In this document: piece by piece, positions 32,873-43,907 of the stretch
Layout: every line of letters starts with the position of its first letter
Position numbering within the stretch: the first letter of the stretch is position 1
Origin: Viola odorata
Taxonomy: Eukaryota > Streptophyta > Magnoliopsida > Malpighiales > Violaceae
Direction of reading: 5' to 3'
Assembly (NCBI GenBank): GCA_963691705.1
Contig: OY829544.1
Coordinates: forward strand, 3,541,501-3,605,500
DNA: 64,000 nucleotides
Position numbers and translations under genes: made by a program
The notes under the pieces: generated by a model
What the model was told of the DNA's origin: nothing
Databases searched by the model: none
Seen by the model: only the letters and a program-made list of their open reading frames with translations

Positions 32873-35800
32873 TTAGTTCTGACCGGTAACCTGCTGCAAG
32901 GGTGGCCAAGCAATTTCCTCATCATTGGTATAGCCATGGATTAGGAAATCAGCACAATTCTTTCTAAACCCATGGTTATAAGGGTTACGAAACCGTCCAT
33001 CCGGACCATGAAGATATCCATAACGAAAAGCATTTGCAATTTCATTAGTAGTGATATTCCGAGCTATCTGTAGAAAAAGAAAAAAGAATCCATCAATGCA
33101 CAGGCTTTTTACAGTGTTATTTTTTCAAGTGGGGAAATGGCAAAATCAGACCACCAGCACTACAATCAATTACCTGTGTTGCTTGCGTTGTAGTCAAAGT
33201 GGTGGCAGCAATCAAAATAATACAGTCGAAAAACAAAAACACAACAGCACCAGGATGTTCAACCAACAAAAACTGAATCCATCTTTGTACATGCAATGAT
33301 TGGGCAGTCGTCCAAATCCCTGTCATGACAGAAAAACGGTGCTAATAAAGATAACTGCTAAATGAGACAAGTCAGAAATGAAGAAGACATACTAAACCAA
33401 CATGGAAACACAAGAAAATATCACATTGAAGATTGGTCTGTCTTAAAATAGGAAAGAGTAAAATAGGCAGTGGATGACATTTGAGCAGGGCACTCACTTT
33501 GAATTGTAACTATAGCAGAAATGAGTGATATCAAAGTTCCCAAGCATACAAAAATGAAGAAGTCTCGCCTGTTTCGCTGCAAGGTACATGATGATACAAA
33601 ATGTGAATTGCAAATAAATGCATATGTATAAGCTGCCCAGAAAAATAAAATCAGGCAGTAACATTGTGTGTATAGGATATTTTATTGACAACTGACTGGA
33701 AATCTGATCAAACAGGACAGGACACGATAATAATGAGATAACAACAATTAGACGAGAGCTATTCACTTACCTTCCCTACACAATTAGATATCCAGGGACA
33801 GTGATGGTCAAACTGTTCTACACAGCGCTTGCATGCAGGGCAGTGCTTAGAGCGAACAGGTCTAATTATCTGAGTAGAAAATTCAAAGAAGATATCTGTT
33901 AATCAGGACATCATATACACCTTGCAAACATGACGAGTAAAGAGAAGAACATTAGTAAATATTAGAATCTAAAATTCTGTCTTACAAAGAAAAGTTCTTA
34001 TACTACACCTTGCAGGTTGGGCAAAGTTGAGACCAATTTCCCATCCATAGAGGTGAGTTATTCAAATCAGCATTTAATAACAGATCCTGTAAGAACGTTA
34101 AGCAACACTGAGACCAGATTTAAAAAGAAAAAAAGAATCCTAACAATATGGCATTAAACTTAAAATCCCTAACTGCAATGGATTATAACCCACCCAATTA
34201 CAGAAACATGCACTAATTGAACCATAGAGACGGGGAGAAAAAGAACACTACAATGGAGTCACTCAAATTTCCACCTTAGTGACAAATGACAAGAAATAAG
34301 TAATGAATCTTAAGCAGACATTTTTAGCCTCCTTTTTTTTTTTTTTTTTGGGGGGGAGGGGGGGGTTGGTGGGGGTCTGATTTTAGCCCAAAATAATGCT
34401 CCGAAGTAACTAATCGAATATACCATATACCTCTGTGTCAGTATCTTTGCTCGAATCTCCAACTCTTTTGACATAGCCAGGGTCTGAACTGCAGGTGATT
34501 TTGCAAGAACACTAAGCAACTTCCAAAAGAAAATAATCTAACAGCTAAGATGAAGAAAGCATCTTACTCGAAAAACATTTACATACAGTATACCTAAAAC
34601 TTAAACAAGCATAAGCAAGGATAGGCAATGTTGGTAACAATTTAAGTTTCAAATAGGATTAACCCAATACTTTACTAGAAATTATGAACAGCATTAGACG
34701 AGATTCAAAGGATCTGCGACAAAGTGAGTTAGTTGAAGCTAATGTTTTTAACTGAGCTCATAGAAAAAGAAATTACCTACTGCACCTGTAGAACATAACC
34801 AGTGAAACGATAGTAAGAGAAAGAGCAGTCCATCCCCAAAGTCCTACAACCGCAGTCACCTTTGGAAGATTTGGAGCTAGCAAGACAATAAGTAATCAGG
34901 ATTAACAAAAAGGACACTCATCGATCAACACTGGCAAATAAAATAAAATAAAATTTAACTTACCTGCAATAACTGAGTTGATGAAAAGAAATGCAAGAAT
35001 GAGTATGGTGGACAACAAGATGGGTGCATAGCCAACATCTCCCATCTTCCCACTGCAAATTTTGGCTCTCCAACTGTTGCTGTTCCCACGCTGTGCTTTA
35101 GACTGAATGGAAACAGAAGAAATGATGTCAAAAGTTGTCCAATTTTGTTGAATATATAAACAGTATGGATAAAAGAATCAAGTTTTTGCACTACATATTC
35201 TGGATAATAATGCTAAAAGGAAAAGCTAAACTATAGAGAATAACCCCCCACTTTAATGCAGAAAAAATTCACAGTTACCATTCACTATGAGCAGCATGTA
35301 ATTTCGTTAGGGGGTGGGGAAGGGGGCAAGTTATGACTTCCTAAAGCAAGCAAATAACTTAACCCAAGTTTTATCATGAAACAATGAGATCATAACATCC
35401 ATAATCTCTTGGTCTTATTAAAAGTTTATCTGCACACCACTATCTACTAAGGATGACATACACAATGTTACGTACAAGGAAAAGGGCGAGGTGCCGATGA
35501 CCTTTATCAGATGCAAGCTGAACAGGAGTTAATCCAGCTTTATCCTTTATAGACAGTTCTTGTTTTGTGCCCGCATGTACAAGCACAGTACATGCCTCTG
35601 CAAATCCTCTAATTGCAGCCCAGTGCAAAGGGGTACAACCTGATAGGATCAAAATTCACACATCAGTATGGCTACTTTGATGTATGCATATACCTATATG
35701 AACACAATTGAAATGGCAAAGTTGAGTGCAACCCTATGGAACTACACACTTTACAGGTCCAAAACCCAAAGAAGTATAACCAAAACGAGAGACAGAAGCA

Positions 35801-36785
35801 ACAATGAGTCATGGTTGGGTCACAATCATAAGTATTCTACAGGGGATGATTAATAATGGCACAAACTTAACAAAAATAGTGAACAAGGATTGTAGTGCTT
35901 TCTGGACATACCTTCTTTATCTTGTCTCACTTGGCAAGCATCTCGAAACAGAAGTAATCTAATTGTATCAGTATAACCCCTGTATGCAGCCCTGGTTGGT
36001 AGCATCACAAAAACATGCATTCCTCAGACATCCATACATTCTCAATAAAATCCAGTGTCCAACTCAAAATTCATTCTACACCATAACTTCTTTAACATAC
36101 CAATGAAGAGGGCTCCTTCCTTCATTATCTGGCGCATCAAAATCTGCATGATATTTCGAAATAATATGATTCAAAAAGGCTGTTTGTCCGTATTGAGCTG
36201 CAACATGTACTGCCTACACCACACAACACAGATTGATCAAAACCATATCATCCCCATACACACACATACGCCTATAACTTTCATTCCACCGAAGAACAGC
36301 AAAACTTACCCGATATCCATTAACATCAACTGCCTCTACACGTGCCCCATTCTGCAAAAGCACATCTGCAACACCAATTGAACCCCTGACAGCCGCCCAA
36401 TGCAATGCAGTCTGGCCCATATTATCCCTCGCATTCACATCACCTCCATGCTTCATTACCACCAATAATCAAGCTTGTTACACACAACTACACATACCAA
36501 ATAACGTATGTAGGCATAAAGCAAGCTATGCGTGAGTACCTCGATGATGTACTGGCAAATTTCGGGGAAAATGTTGAGGGAGGCCCATTGGAGAGGGTAG
36601 TAGCCGTTTCCATCAGGAACAGAGACAGAAGAGCCGTCTTCTTCTACAAATTTCCGAAGCTTCTCGAAATCGCAGTGAGCTGAAGCGGAGTACACGTCAA
36701 TGACGTTTGGTGCCACAACATTTTCCGTGGTTTGCGGTCTGGATTCTGGTGATGATGATACGACCTCAATCTCCGAAGATGCCAT
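32873..36785 (-). CDS. Ankyrin-repeat DHHC protein S-acyltransferase (PAT23-like)
   Basis: Thirteen exons, minus strand: 36540-36785, 36310-36450, 36101-36213, 35912-35991, 35476-35639, 34964-35102, 34777-34876, 34431-34488, 34009-34086, 33771-33869, 33498-33576, 33174-33319, 32873-33067; 545 residues in one frame. Five or six ankyrin repeats ([45 protein letters not shown]) fill roughly residues 50-260, then two membrane spans, the Cys-rich domain [15 protein letters not shown] with [14 protein letters not shown] (catalytic DHHC), and two more spans. It transfers palmitate to protein cysteines, probably at the Golgi or plasma membrane. Length and C-terminus ([15 protein letters not shown]) fit Arabidopsis PAT23 (At2g14255) better than the longer TIP1/PAT24. 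Confidence 0.94.
34329..34378 (+). repeat. Poly-T and G-rich tract in S-acyltransferase intron 8
   Basis: A run of T followed by GGGGGGGAGGGGGGGG and TTGGTGGGGG on the plus strand. At least four G-runs of three or more give quadruplex potential; on the transcribed RNA of the minus-strand gene the tract is C-rich followed by poly-A. Confidence 0.75.
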
Positions 36786-37107
36786 GGAAATGAAATGGAG
36801 GATTCTTAGTTAACAAGACATTGTGTGGAGATGTAATTTCAGAGAATTTCTATAGTTGAGGATTAGGGTTTATCGACAAGCTGGGCAAGACAGCTTAGAG
36901 CTGACTTGCTTGCGTTGTTCATTATGATTTTTTTTTTTTTTTGTCATCAAAAGGTTAACGGTAGAGGTAGTTAACGAGCGAATCCGAATCGTGCTGTGTT
37001 TGAGCCTGAAATCTCAAAATTAGTTATTTTTAAAGTGGGCCGGGCCGGGGCGGTCTGGGCTGGGCTGATTTTGGTGAAAAAGATTTTTGAACAGGCTAAG
37101 CCTAGAG

Positions 37108-37577
37108 TAGGGGTGTACAAGAACCGGCCCGATCCAGAACCGGATTCGGAACCGGCCCGAATTGGACCGATCCGGCGGTTTTTTTTTTTTTTTTGAAAAA
37201 AAAACCGAACCGGTCCGAACCGTATTGTTCCGGTTCGGTCCGGTTCTTCGGCTCTAAAAAATCCGATCCGAACCGTAGAACCGTTAGAACCGGAAATATA
37301 TATATATATATATTTATATATAAAAATATATATATCTACAAAACATATCAATAAGACACTTTGCTCCAGTGTATTTATAAATGTATTTGGCCAAACAAAA
37401 AAAAAATCCGGATTGGAACCGGAACCGCACCGATCCGAACCGGGAAAAATGGAACCGATCCGGTCCGGACCGTATTGATCCGGTGCGGTCCGATTCCATA
37501 AAAATGAAAACCGTAAATTACGGTTCGGATCGGTTCTAGGCCTAAAACCGATCCAAACCGGACCGTGTACACCCCTA
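37108..37577. mobile_element. Non-autonomous hAT-like element, 470 bases
   Basis: Ends TAGGGGTGTACA and TGTACACCCCTA are exact inverted repeats, flanked by the 8-base duplication GCCTAGAG (37100-37107 and 37578-37585), the target size of hAT transposons. The interior is mostly AACCGG/CCGGTTCGGTCC-type short repeats around an AT core with (TA)n near 37297-37335. No transposase. It lies in the spacer upstream of the S-acyltransferase. Confidence 0.88.
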
Positions 37578-37585
37578 GCCTAGAG

Positions 37586-38028
37586 ACTACGATAATTAGG
37601 TCACTGGCTTTTTTAGCAGATCAATCGAGTGTAGCGTTTTTTTTTGTTTTTTTATTTTTATGATAAATTGATGATGTATTAAAGTAGAATATAGAAAGTA
37701 TACTAAGCTCAAACATGAAAGATTAAGACCACAAACACAAAGAGATCACGGGCCGGAACCCAAAATTAATTAGACTGAGTCCTGATATAAGAATGAGAAA
37801 GCATAAGATGATGCGTAGAATACACAAAATTTGTTTTTTATGCCCTAATCCACGCTCACACACGAGTAAAGTATTAAATTTCACGTGGTAAAAAATAACC
37901 TAATTTCGCTCTAGCCAAATCAACCATATGACTGCATAAAAAATGTACCATTTATTAGAAGTTAATTATTATGTTTTATCTTTTGTTAGAAAGTGTATCT
38001 AACCCTTACAATTAGCATAATTCTAATA
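37586..38028. other. Intergenic, no feature seen
   Basis: AT-rich spacer between the hAT-like element and the mariner-like element. No ORF or repeat stands out. Confidence 0.5.
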
Positions 38029-38070
38029 CTCCCTCTCTCCGGTCGCGAAAGTCGGACGTTTCGCGACCGG
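38029..38070 (+). repeat. Left terminal repeat of mariner-like element with extra palindrome
   Basis: The terminal repeat runs to 38060. Overlapping it, CCGGTCGCGAAA (38039-38050) and TTTCGCGACCGG (38059-38070) form a perfect 12-base inverted pair around 8 bases. The right end lacks this second half. Confidence 0.88.
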
Positions 38071-38415
38071 GCACACGGATTAAGAATCCACTGTGCGTGG
38101 GTGTGCAATGACAACACTGCCCTTCCATTTAACGCGCGGCCTCTGCTACAGTGTTCTTCCTCTCACCCATTTCAGCTCGCGACCATTTCCCAATTCTCTG
38201 CCTAATTCCCTCTCAAATTTTCACCCAATTTCATTCCTAAACCCTAACCCCTCCAAAATTTGAATTTTTTCGGCTCAAAATTTTCAATTTCCCCCCTTAA
38301 TTCGTCGCTATCAGTCCACAATGCAAACTCACTTCCTCCGTGTTACTTCCCACCCATCCTTTTCTATTTCTGCCGCTGCAACATTTCTATTTCGATTTGG
38401 CAAGCGTAAAAAAGC

Positions 38416-40032
38416 ATGGATGTCAACGATTTCGATCCAGTCCATTTGTTCCACAACAATCCATTACTTGTGGCAGACCAATTAGCAGTTGAGCAGATTC
38501 TCCGAAATGAAGAGGATGCCGAAGTAGAAGAGGAAGAAGGTATGGACCACGACGAGCTTAATTTGGACGATAGCAATGAAGCATCTGCTGGGCTAAATGA
38601 AAACCCAACACCTACCGATGGGCTTCCAAGTTAAGTGTAATTCAAACTTATACTTTTCATCAAATGTTGTGAAACTTTTGCACAATTGCAATGATGTTGT
38701 GTTGTGATACTTGTAGGTGGTAGAAGGGAAAATAAGGAGCTCTGTAATGAGGAGAGAATCGCAGCTTACAGTATGCTACTTGCAAAGAGTGTGAATGGAA
38801 AGCTGCGCAAGAACACAACACATGAAGTTGCTGATTATTATGAAGTTGGTATTCGTTCAATTCAGCGGCTGTGGAAAAGAGGAAGGGAGTCTGACAACCA
38901 CGATGTCTCCAAACGTAGAGTGAAGGTTTGTGGCAGAAAAAGGGTAGAATTTGACTTCAACAGAATTAGAGATATTCCTTTGAGGGATAGGACAACCCTT
39001 AGATCTCTTGCCACTGCCTTGGGTGTTTCAAAGACTTATTTGATTTCAAAGTTGAAATCTGGAGAGTTGAGGCGCCACAGCAACACCATAAAACCAACAC
39101 TAACAGAGGCAAACCAAGTTGAAAGGGTTCGTCACTGTCTTTCAATGGTGGATCCAAACTCACCTCCAGCTGGAAACACTTTCTCTGATATGCAAAATAT
39201 CATCCACATTGATGAAAAGTGGTTTCAAACAACAAGGAAGGTGCAGACGTATTACCTCTTGGAAGATGAAGATGAACCTGTAAGAATCATTAAGAGTACC
39301 AATTTCATCCCTAAAATAATGTTCCTTGCAGCTGTTGCTAGGCCTAGATTTGACTATGATGGTAATTGTACTTTTGATGGTAAAATATGAGTGTTTCCAC
39401 TTGTGCTTGAGGTTGCTGCTCTTAGGAACAACTCAAATAGGATGCCTGGAACTTTAGAAGTTAAGCCAATTCAAAGAATTGATAGGCAGGTGATTAGGCA
39501 CTTCATGATTGAACATATTTTACCCGCTATTAAGGATAAATGGTCGAGGGATAGCCTCACGCAAACAATTGTCATCCAGCAAGATAATGCTAAAACACAC
39601 ATACATGAGGATGATATTGATTTCCTAGCTGCAGCAGAGAGTCTAGGCTTGAACATTACACTATTGTGTCAGCCACCAAATTCTCCTGATCTAAATGTAC
39701 TTGATTTAGGTTTTTTTAAAGCCATTCAATCCTTGCAAGAGAAGAAATGTGCAAATAACCTAAATCAATTAGTGGAAGCAGTGAGTAACTCTTTTTTGGA
39801 GTTTTCTGAGGTGAAGCCAGACAGTATTTTCATCACTTTGCAGTCATGCATGATTGAAATTTTGAGAAATATGGGTTCCAATGCTTATAGAATCCCTCAT
39901 ATAAAGAAAGAACAGTTGGCTAGGCAAGGATTGCTTCCTCACAACTTGCCTTGTGATCCAATTCTGTTAGCAACTGCTGCTGCTAATCTTCCTCCATTAC
40001 CTTGTAAGTCTGTGTGTTCTTGTCATTTTTAG
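38416..40032 (+). pseudogene. Mariner-like transposase (DD39D), one in-frame stop
   Basis: Exon 1 38416-38629 joins exon 2 from 38717 in frame. Exon 2 is open to 40032 except for TGA at 39388-39390, where related proteins have Gly in FDGKIG. A donor-like GTAAGT at about 40005 could join a short last exon near 40082. The N-terminus is acidic (EEDAEVEEEEGMDHDE), followed by a helix-turn-helix (HEVADYYEVGIRSIQRLWKRG) and a DDD catalytic core: Asp in IHIDEKWF, Asp in IQQDNAKTH, and the third Asp 39 residues on in LNVLDLGFF, the spacing typical of plant mariner-like elements. The protein would bind the element's ends and cut and paste it at TA. Only the single stop and possibly the weak exon 1 donor argue against function. 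Confidence 0.9.
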
Positions 40033-40250
40033 AAAATGTAAGGTTGAATGTATATTGACATTTCATTGTTATTGTTGTGCAGAAAATTGGGTGGAAGATT
40101 GCTTTATTCGATGGATGGCTGCTTTTTTGGGTTAGTTGTTGGACATATTTAGATACGTAGTATGTTACTTTAGGTGGTAACTCTAGTAATGTGACTTAGG
40201 ATTGAAGATATTTTCGTAGGACTAATTGTAATTTTTTGAAACAAGCATCC

Positions 40251-40308
40251 GCTTGCAACTGTTAGTAAATGTGAGAGATGTCACATTACTAACAGTCATT
40301 AGGCAAGC
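40251..40308. other. Hairpin inside mariner-like element
   Basis: ACTGTTAGTAAATGTGA (40258-40274) pairs with TCACATTACTAACAGT (40281-40296) with one bulged base. An outer GCTTGC/GCAAGC pair extends the stem. It lies just after the transposase coding region. Confidence 0.7.
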
Positions 40309-41210
40309 AGAGTTTGCTCTGTCTTACAAATACTAGTCACATATAATGGGTATTGTATTTTGGCTACGAACGTCCCCTTTTAAATTATACTGCTTTCATT
40401 GAGTGTTTATGTGTATGTTGTCCTGTTTTCACACAGATGTGTTGTCCTTTATTTGTTGTTAGTATGTTGTCCTGTTTTTGCTCTGTTAGAGTGTTCATGT
40501 GTGAACCATTGAGAGTATTGGCCTGTTAACTCTGTGTTTGAATATTTATGTTGAAGTCTGGCTTTCTGTTTATGCATTGGAGGTCCAGTTTTGCATGGCT
40601 GATCTCATTCGTATTTTTGTGCAATGCATTGGTTGTTTAAAATTAAATAGGAGATGGAAATGGGTTGCAACTGTTGCGTCTTGTGCATTGTGTAGTTTGT
40701 TGACTTAAAACCATTGGTTGATAGGGGTTGCAAATGTTTTCTGACTTAAAAGCATTGGTTGCAACTGATACAATGATGTGGATCGTTTTGTGTACAATTG
40801 AAATTTCAATGCATTGTTATTGCATGTGTTGTTATTGTTGTTTATAGCTGTTGTCTTGAATTTTAATAAATTGTTAGGGTATAAAGCTGGTGTGGCCTAT
40901 GTTGTTGTTGCACAATTGTTGACAGACTTGCTTGCTTTTGTGTCAAGCAATGGAGATGAGGCTGTGGTTGATTGAATGGTAGCTTTGCTGTTTGATTTTA
41001 CCTCTAACAGTACCAAGGAGAAGACATTGCGTTGGTTGAGTTGCATTGCAACTACAACACACAAAGAGAAAATATGTTTCCAACTGCAACAAGGAAACTA
41101 ATTGTTGAGTTCCCAAAACCTGTGTCGTTTCCCAAGCATTGCGTCGTTGCTACCTTTCCTTTATTAACTTTCTTTACCCTTGGTACCCCTTGGTAACCCT
41201 AATTAAATCC

Positions 41211-41218
41211 TATAAATA
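41211..41218 (+). promoter_or_regulatory. TATA box of accessory ORF in mariner-like element
   Basis: TATAAATA, 110 bases upstream of the ORF start. The intervening sequence is CA/CT-rich (CTTTCACTACCACAACAAAT), typical of a plant 5' leader. Confidence 0.6.
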
Positions 41219-41327
41219 CCACCGTGTATGCATATGCAATTAACGCCAACCTTTCACTACCACAACAAATCTCTACTATCAACTCATCTCTCTTGCTTTG
41301 TTTCTCTATCTCTGCAGGTGTGGGACA

Positions 41328-41702
41328 ATGGATCGTAACAGAAAGCTGGAACTCCTAGATCTTTCAGGCCTCATCTCAACTCACCTAGAGCAAGACACTG
41401 TCCACATGGAGAATAGGGGTCTCCAGACGGGAGCTGATATCGAAGAGTTGGAGGAGGCACTTGAGGAGTTGAAGGCAAGACAGGATGCTATATTGGAAGA
41501 TGAGGAGGAGGAGGGACTGGCGCTGTGTATAATGGAGTCATATGGGAGGGCTATCAACAATATCACACTCACCATTGCTCATTTGAAGCAGAAGAGACAG
41601 GTGTTGAACCTGGCCCTTGGGAGTGTGAGGGAGTGTGAGGGATGCTGCTCAGGAACTCAACAACTTTGGAAATTCCATTGCAGGCATCCCAACCATCTCT
41701 GA
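41328..41702 (+). CDS. Accessory ORF 1 of mariner-like element, coiled-coil protein
   Basis: 124 residues from ATG 41328 (MDRNRKLELLDLSGL), a TATA box and leader in front. Residues about 37-65 are acidic and helical (EELEEALEELKARQDAILED), and about 80-100 is another heptad-like segment, so a coiled coil is likely. Near the end a 10-base tandem duplication (GTGTGAGGGA twice, about 41625-41645) shifts the frame. Without the extra copy the frame would run on to a TAG at 41713-41715, so the present C-terminus may be a mutated version. No known family recognised. It is read in the same direction as the transposase, 1.3 kb downstream. Confidence 0.5.
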   Translation: MDRNRKLELLDLSGLISTHLEQDTVHMENRGLQTGADIEELEEALEELKARQDAILEDEEEEGLALCIMESYGRAINNITLTIAHLKQKRQVLNLALGSVRECEGCCSGTQQLWKFHCRHPNHL

Positions 41703-42848
41703 TGGTTCTGATTAGTTAGTCTCTAATTATGCTGCTTAAACTACTCCTTCCTCCATGATATGCACTCCTATTTCTCTATGTAATTGGAATGGATAATAAA
41801 TAAAAGTAATGAATTTGTGTTTGTGTTGAATGTTACTTCCCCTGTTCGTTTACAATTTCCAATACCAAACCCTAAATAGACTGAGAACAAATCATAAAAC
41901 AAACTGAAACTAAATGGTTGATTGAATAGCACACTATCCAGACAGAGATGGCTACCCAAAATGACGAACTGATTTATAATTGAACCCAGATTGGCAATGG
42001 TCTAAAACAGAGGAGCAACAAAAGCAATGCCATAAACAGGGCATTTATGAACAAATATGCACCCTAAAACCAGTTTATTAAATCCAAATACAATGGACCA
42101 AGAACATTCATTCACGTAACAGGGCAAAGATTTCTGAATTTGACTAGTGAAAGTCAGGCATCCATTATGCAGATAAGTAAAAAATTTGGACATGTAACAA
42201 TCCAAACACAATGGAGGAAGCTGGATCTAGATTAATACAGATCAAGACCAAGAACTTCTTCTTCATCAAGTAAGTGAACAAACAGAGCAACATCAGACAA
42301 CTTCTTCCTCAAATCAGCCAAGCATGACACAATTGGCATGCAGATTAATACCATCAGACGAAATCATAGTAACAGAGCACATATAAAGAACTTATGAAAT
42401 TCATCACAAATGGAGAAAGGGATTTATGCACAATGTGCCAATATATTCAAATAGAACCAATGCCAGGTTCGACCCAGAAATCATTAAATCACAGATTAAG
42501 ATAGAACTCACGGCACAGTAAAGAATTTGGGGAGCAAACACTCAAGATCCGCAATTTCTATTCCAAACAAAAGCACAACATATACAACCGAAGTAGGAAT
42601 CACTCCATTAAACCACACCCCCAAAATACAATCCACTACTGTGGTTGGACATTACACACATCCAATATACAACCTTCAATTACACAGATCCTATTTACAA
42701 GCTTCCAGTTGACAACCACATCACCTAATGTTCATAAACAACCTAAGAATACTACATCCCTGGCATCGTCAATAGTAAGAGAGAAGTAACAGACGCAACA
42801 TCTCAATGAAGCAAGGTTCCCAAGTTGGATCAGTCAAAGTAAACATAC

Positions 42849-43170
42849 CAGCAATGGGGAGTTTGTTGAGGTCGAAATTCCTTTCCCCTTTATACTTCGC
42901 TGCAAGCAGTCTCTCCTCAACAGATGGTTCGTTCAAGTCAAATTCATGAACAACCTTCTTCGGTGTTGAACGCTGCCCTGACTTCAAACCCCTGAAATCA
43001 ACAATTGCTTCATCAGTTGTCTCGTCGCCGGAGTCCTCCACAATCTGATCAGCATCATTGGCGAGCTCGCCACCACCACCAATGGAATCTGGAACTACCA
43101 TGTTCATAGAATCATCAAATTTGGCTATGGATTCCGGTTGAGAATCCTCCAAAAAATTGATGCTTTCCAT
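42849..43170 (-). CDS. Accessory ORF 2 of mariner-like element, FDLN/EAR-motif protein (first exon)
   Basis: Minus-strand ORF from ATG 43170, 345 bases inside the right end and reading inward. About 107 residues to a good donor (GCTG followed by GTATGT at 42848). Strongly acidic N-terminal half, then FDLNEP at residues 77-82 and FDLNKLP at 99-105. DLN-type motifs of this kind are EAR repression motifs that recruit TOPLESS or SAP18 corepressors in plants. Later exon(s) would lie between 42840 and 42230, where a minus-strand acidic reading frame ends with TAA at 42232-42234, but I could not settle the splice. No family name can be given; it could be an element gene or a captured host fragment. 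Confidence 0.5.
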
Positions 43171-43487
43171 GACCCAAGTAGAGCAGGCGTGAAGAACCCT
43201 GATTGCAATCTAGGCGACGAGGAAATAGGAACTGAACTCTGATTGAGGATTGGATTGAAATCACATGAATATATATGCGGTCATGAATGATTGAGCCCCG
43301 AATCTCCATTTCCCACTCAAATTTTCAGCCGATTCCCCCCCAAATTTCGATTGAAAATTGAACAACTTGGCTTGCAATCGCAGGAGAGAGAGACGAGAAG
43401 CAGCGAGGGGTAAATGGTCACAAATCGGCGAAAGATTTCTTAGAAACTGAGAACGTCAACCATTGCCGACCGCGGACGAGCCGATAG

Positions 43488-43515
43488 AACGTCCGACTTT
43501 CGCGACCGGAGGGAG
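43488..43515 (-). repeat. Right terminal repeat of mariner-like element
   Basis: AACGTCCGACTTTCGCGACC followed by GGAGGGAG, inverted copy of the left end, followed by the TA duplication. Confidence 0.9.
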
Positions 43516-43907
43516 TAGCTTTCTACCTATAATAAATTAAACTTTTAAAAAAATAGAAAATGTCACTTTAACCCCTCATCTTTTGTAAAAACTACCACTG
43601 ACCATCAAGTTAATTGAAATTAAATACAATATCAAGCATTAATCAAAAAATTGAATTTCAAGGGGAAGAAAATAAAAATGCTACCATAATTATTCAAGTA
43701 GGAGCTAATTACCAAAAACAGCTCAACGACTCGTCGTCCAAGTCCATGATGGTCCCCAGAAGCGCAAGCATCAACTGAGCATAAAAAGACGAGGAGACCT
43801 ATCAGGACTACCCACTTATAATTTATTCACCTGTGTGGCTCTCAAAACTTAAACAAAGGCAAAAAAAACCGAGCTCCCTCGTCACACACAAACACAGAGC
43901 AGCAACA
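43516..43907. other. Upstream region of pyrophosphatase gene
   Basis: 392 bases between the mariner-like element and the start codon. The leader part contains ACACACAAACACAGAGCAGC just before the ATG. No clear TATA box; the transposon now forms the distal upstream sequence. Confidence 0.4.

Larger units (their letters stand above)
38029..43515 (+). mobile_element. Mariner-like element, 5.5 kb, with accessory ORFs
   Basis: Ends: CTCCCTCTCTCCGGTCGCG... at 38029 and the inverted counterpart CGCGACCGGAGGGAG at 43515, flanked by TA on both sides (38027-38028, 43516-43517). The 28-base right end (43488-43515) matches the left (38029-38060) apart from four extra bases TCTC. Inside are a DD39D transposase (plus strand), a small coiled-coil ORF with its own TATA box (41328-41702, plus), and an FDLN-motif ORF starting near the right end (43170-42849, minus). 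Plant mariner-like elements are, to my knowledge, usually described with only a transposase. The transposase has one in-frame stop, so this copy is probably not autonomous. Confidence 0.93.

Noticed and set aside
36971..37351. 126-codon minus-strand ORF
   Set aside because: Translation of AACCGG-type repeats in the hAT-like element.
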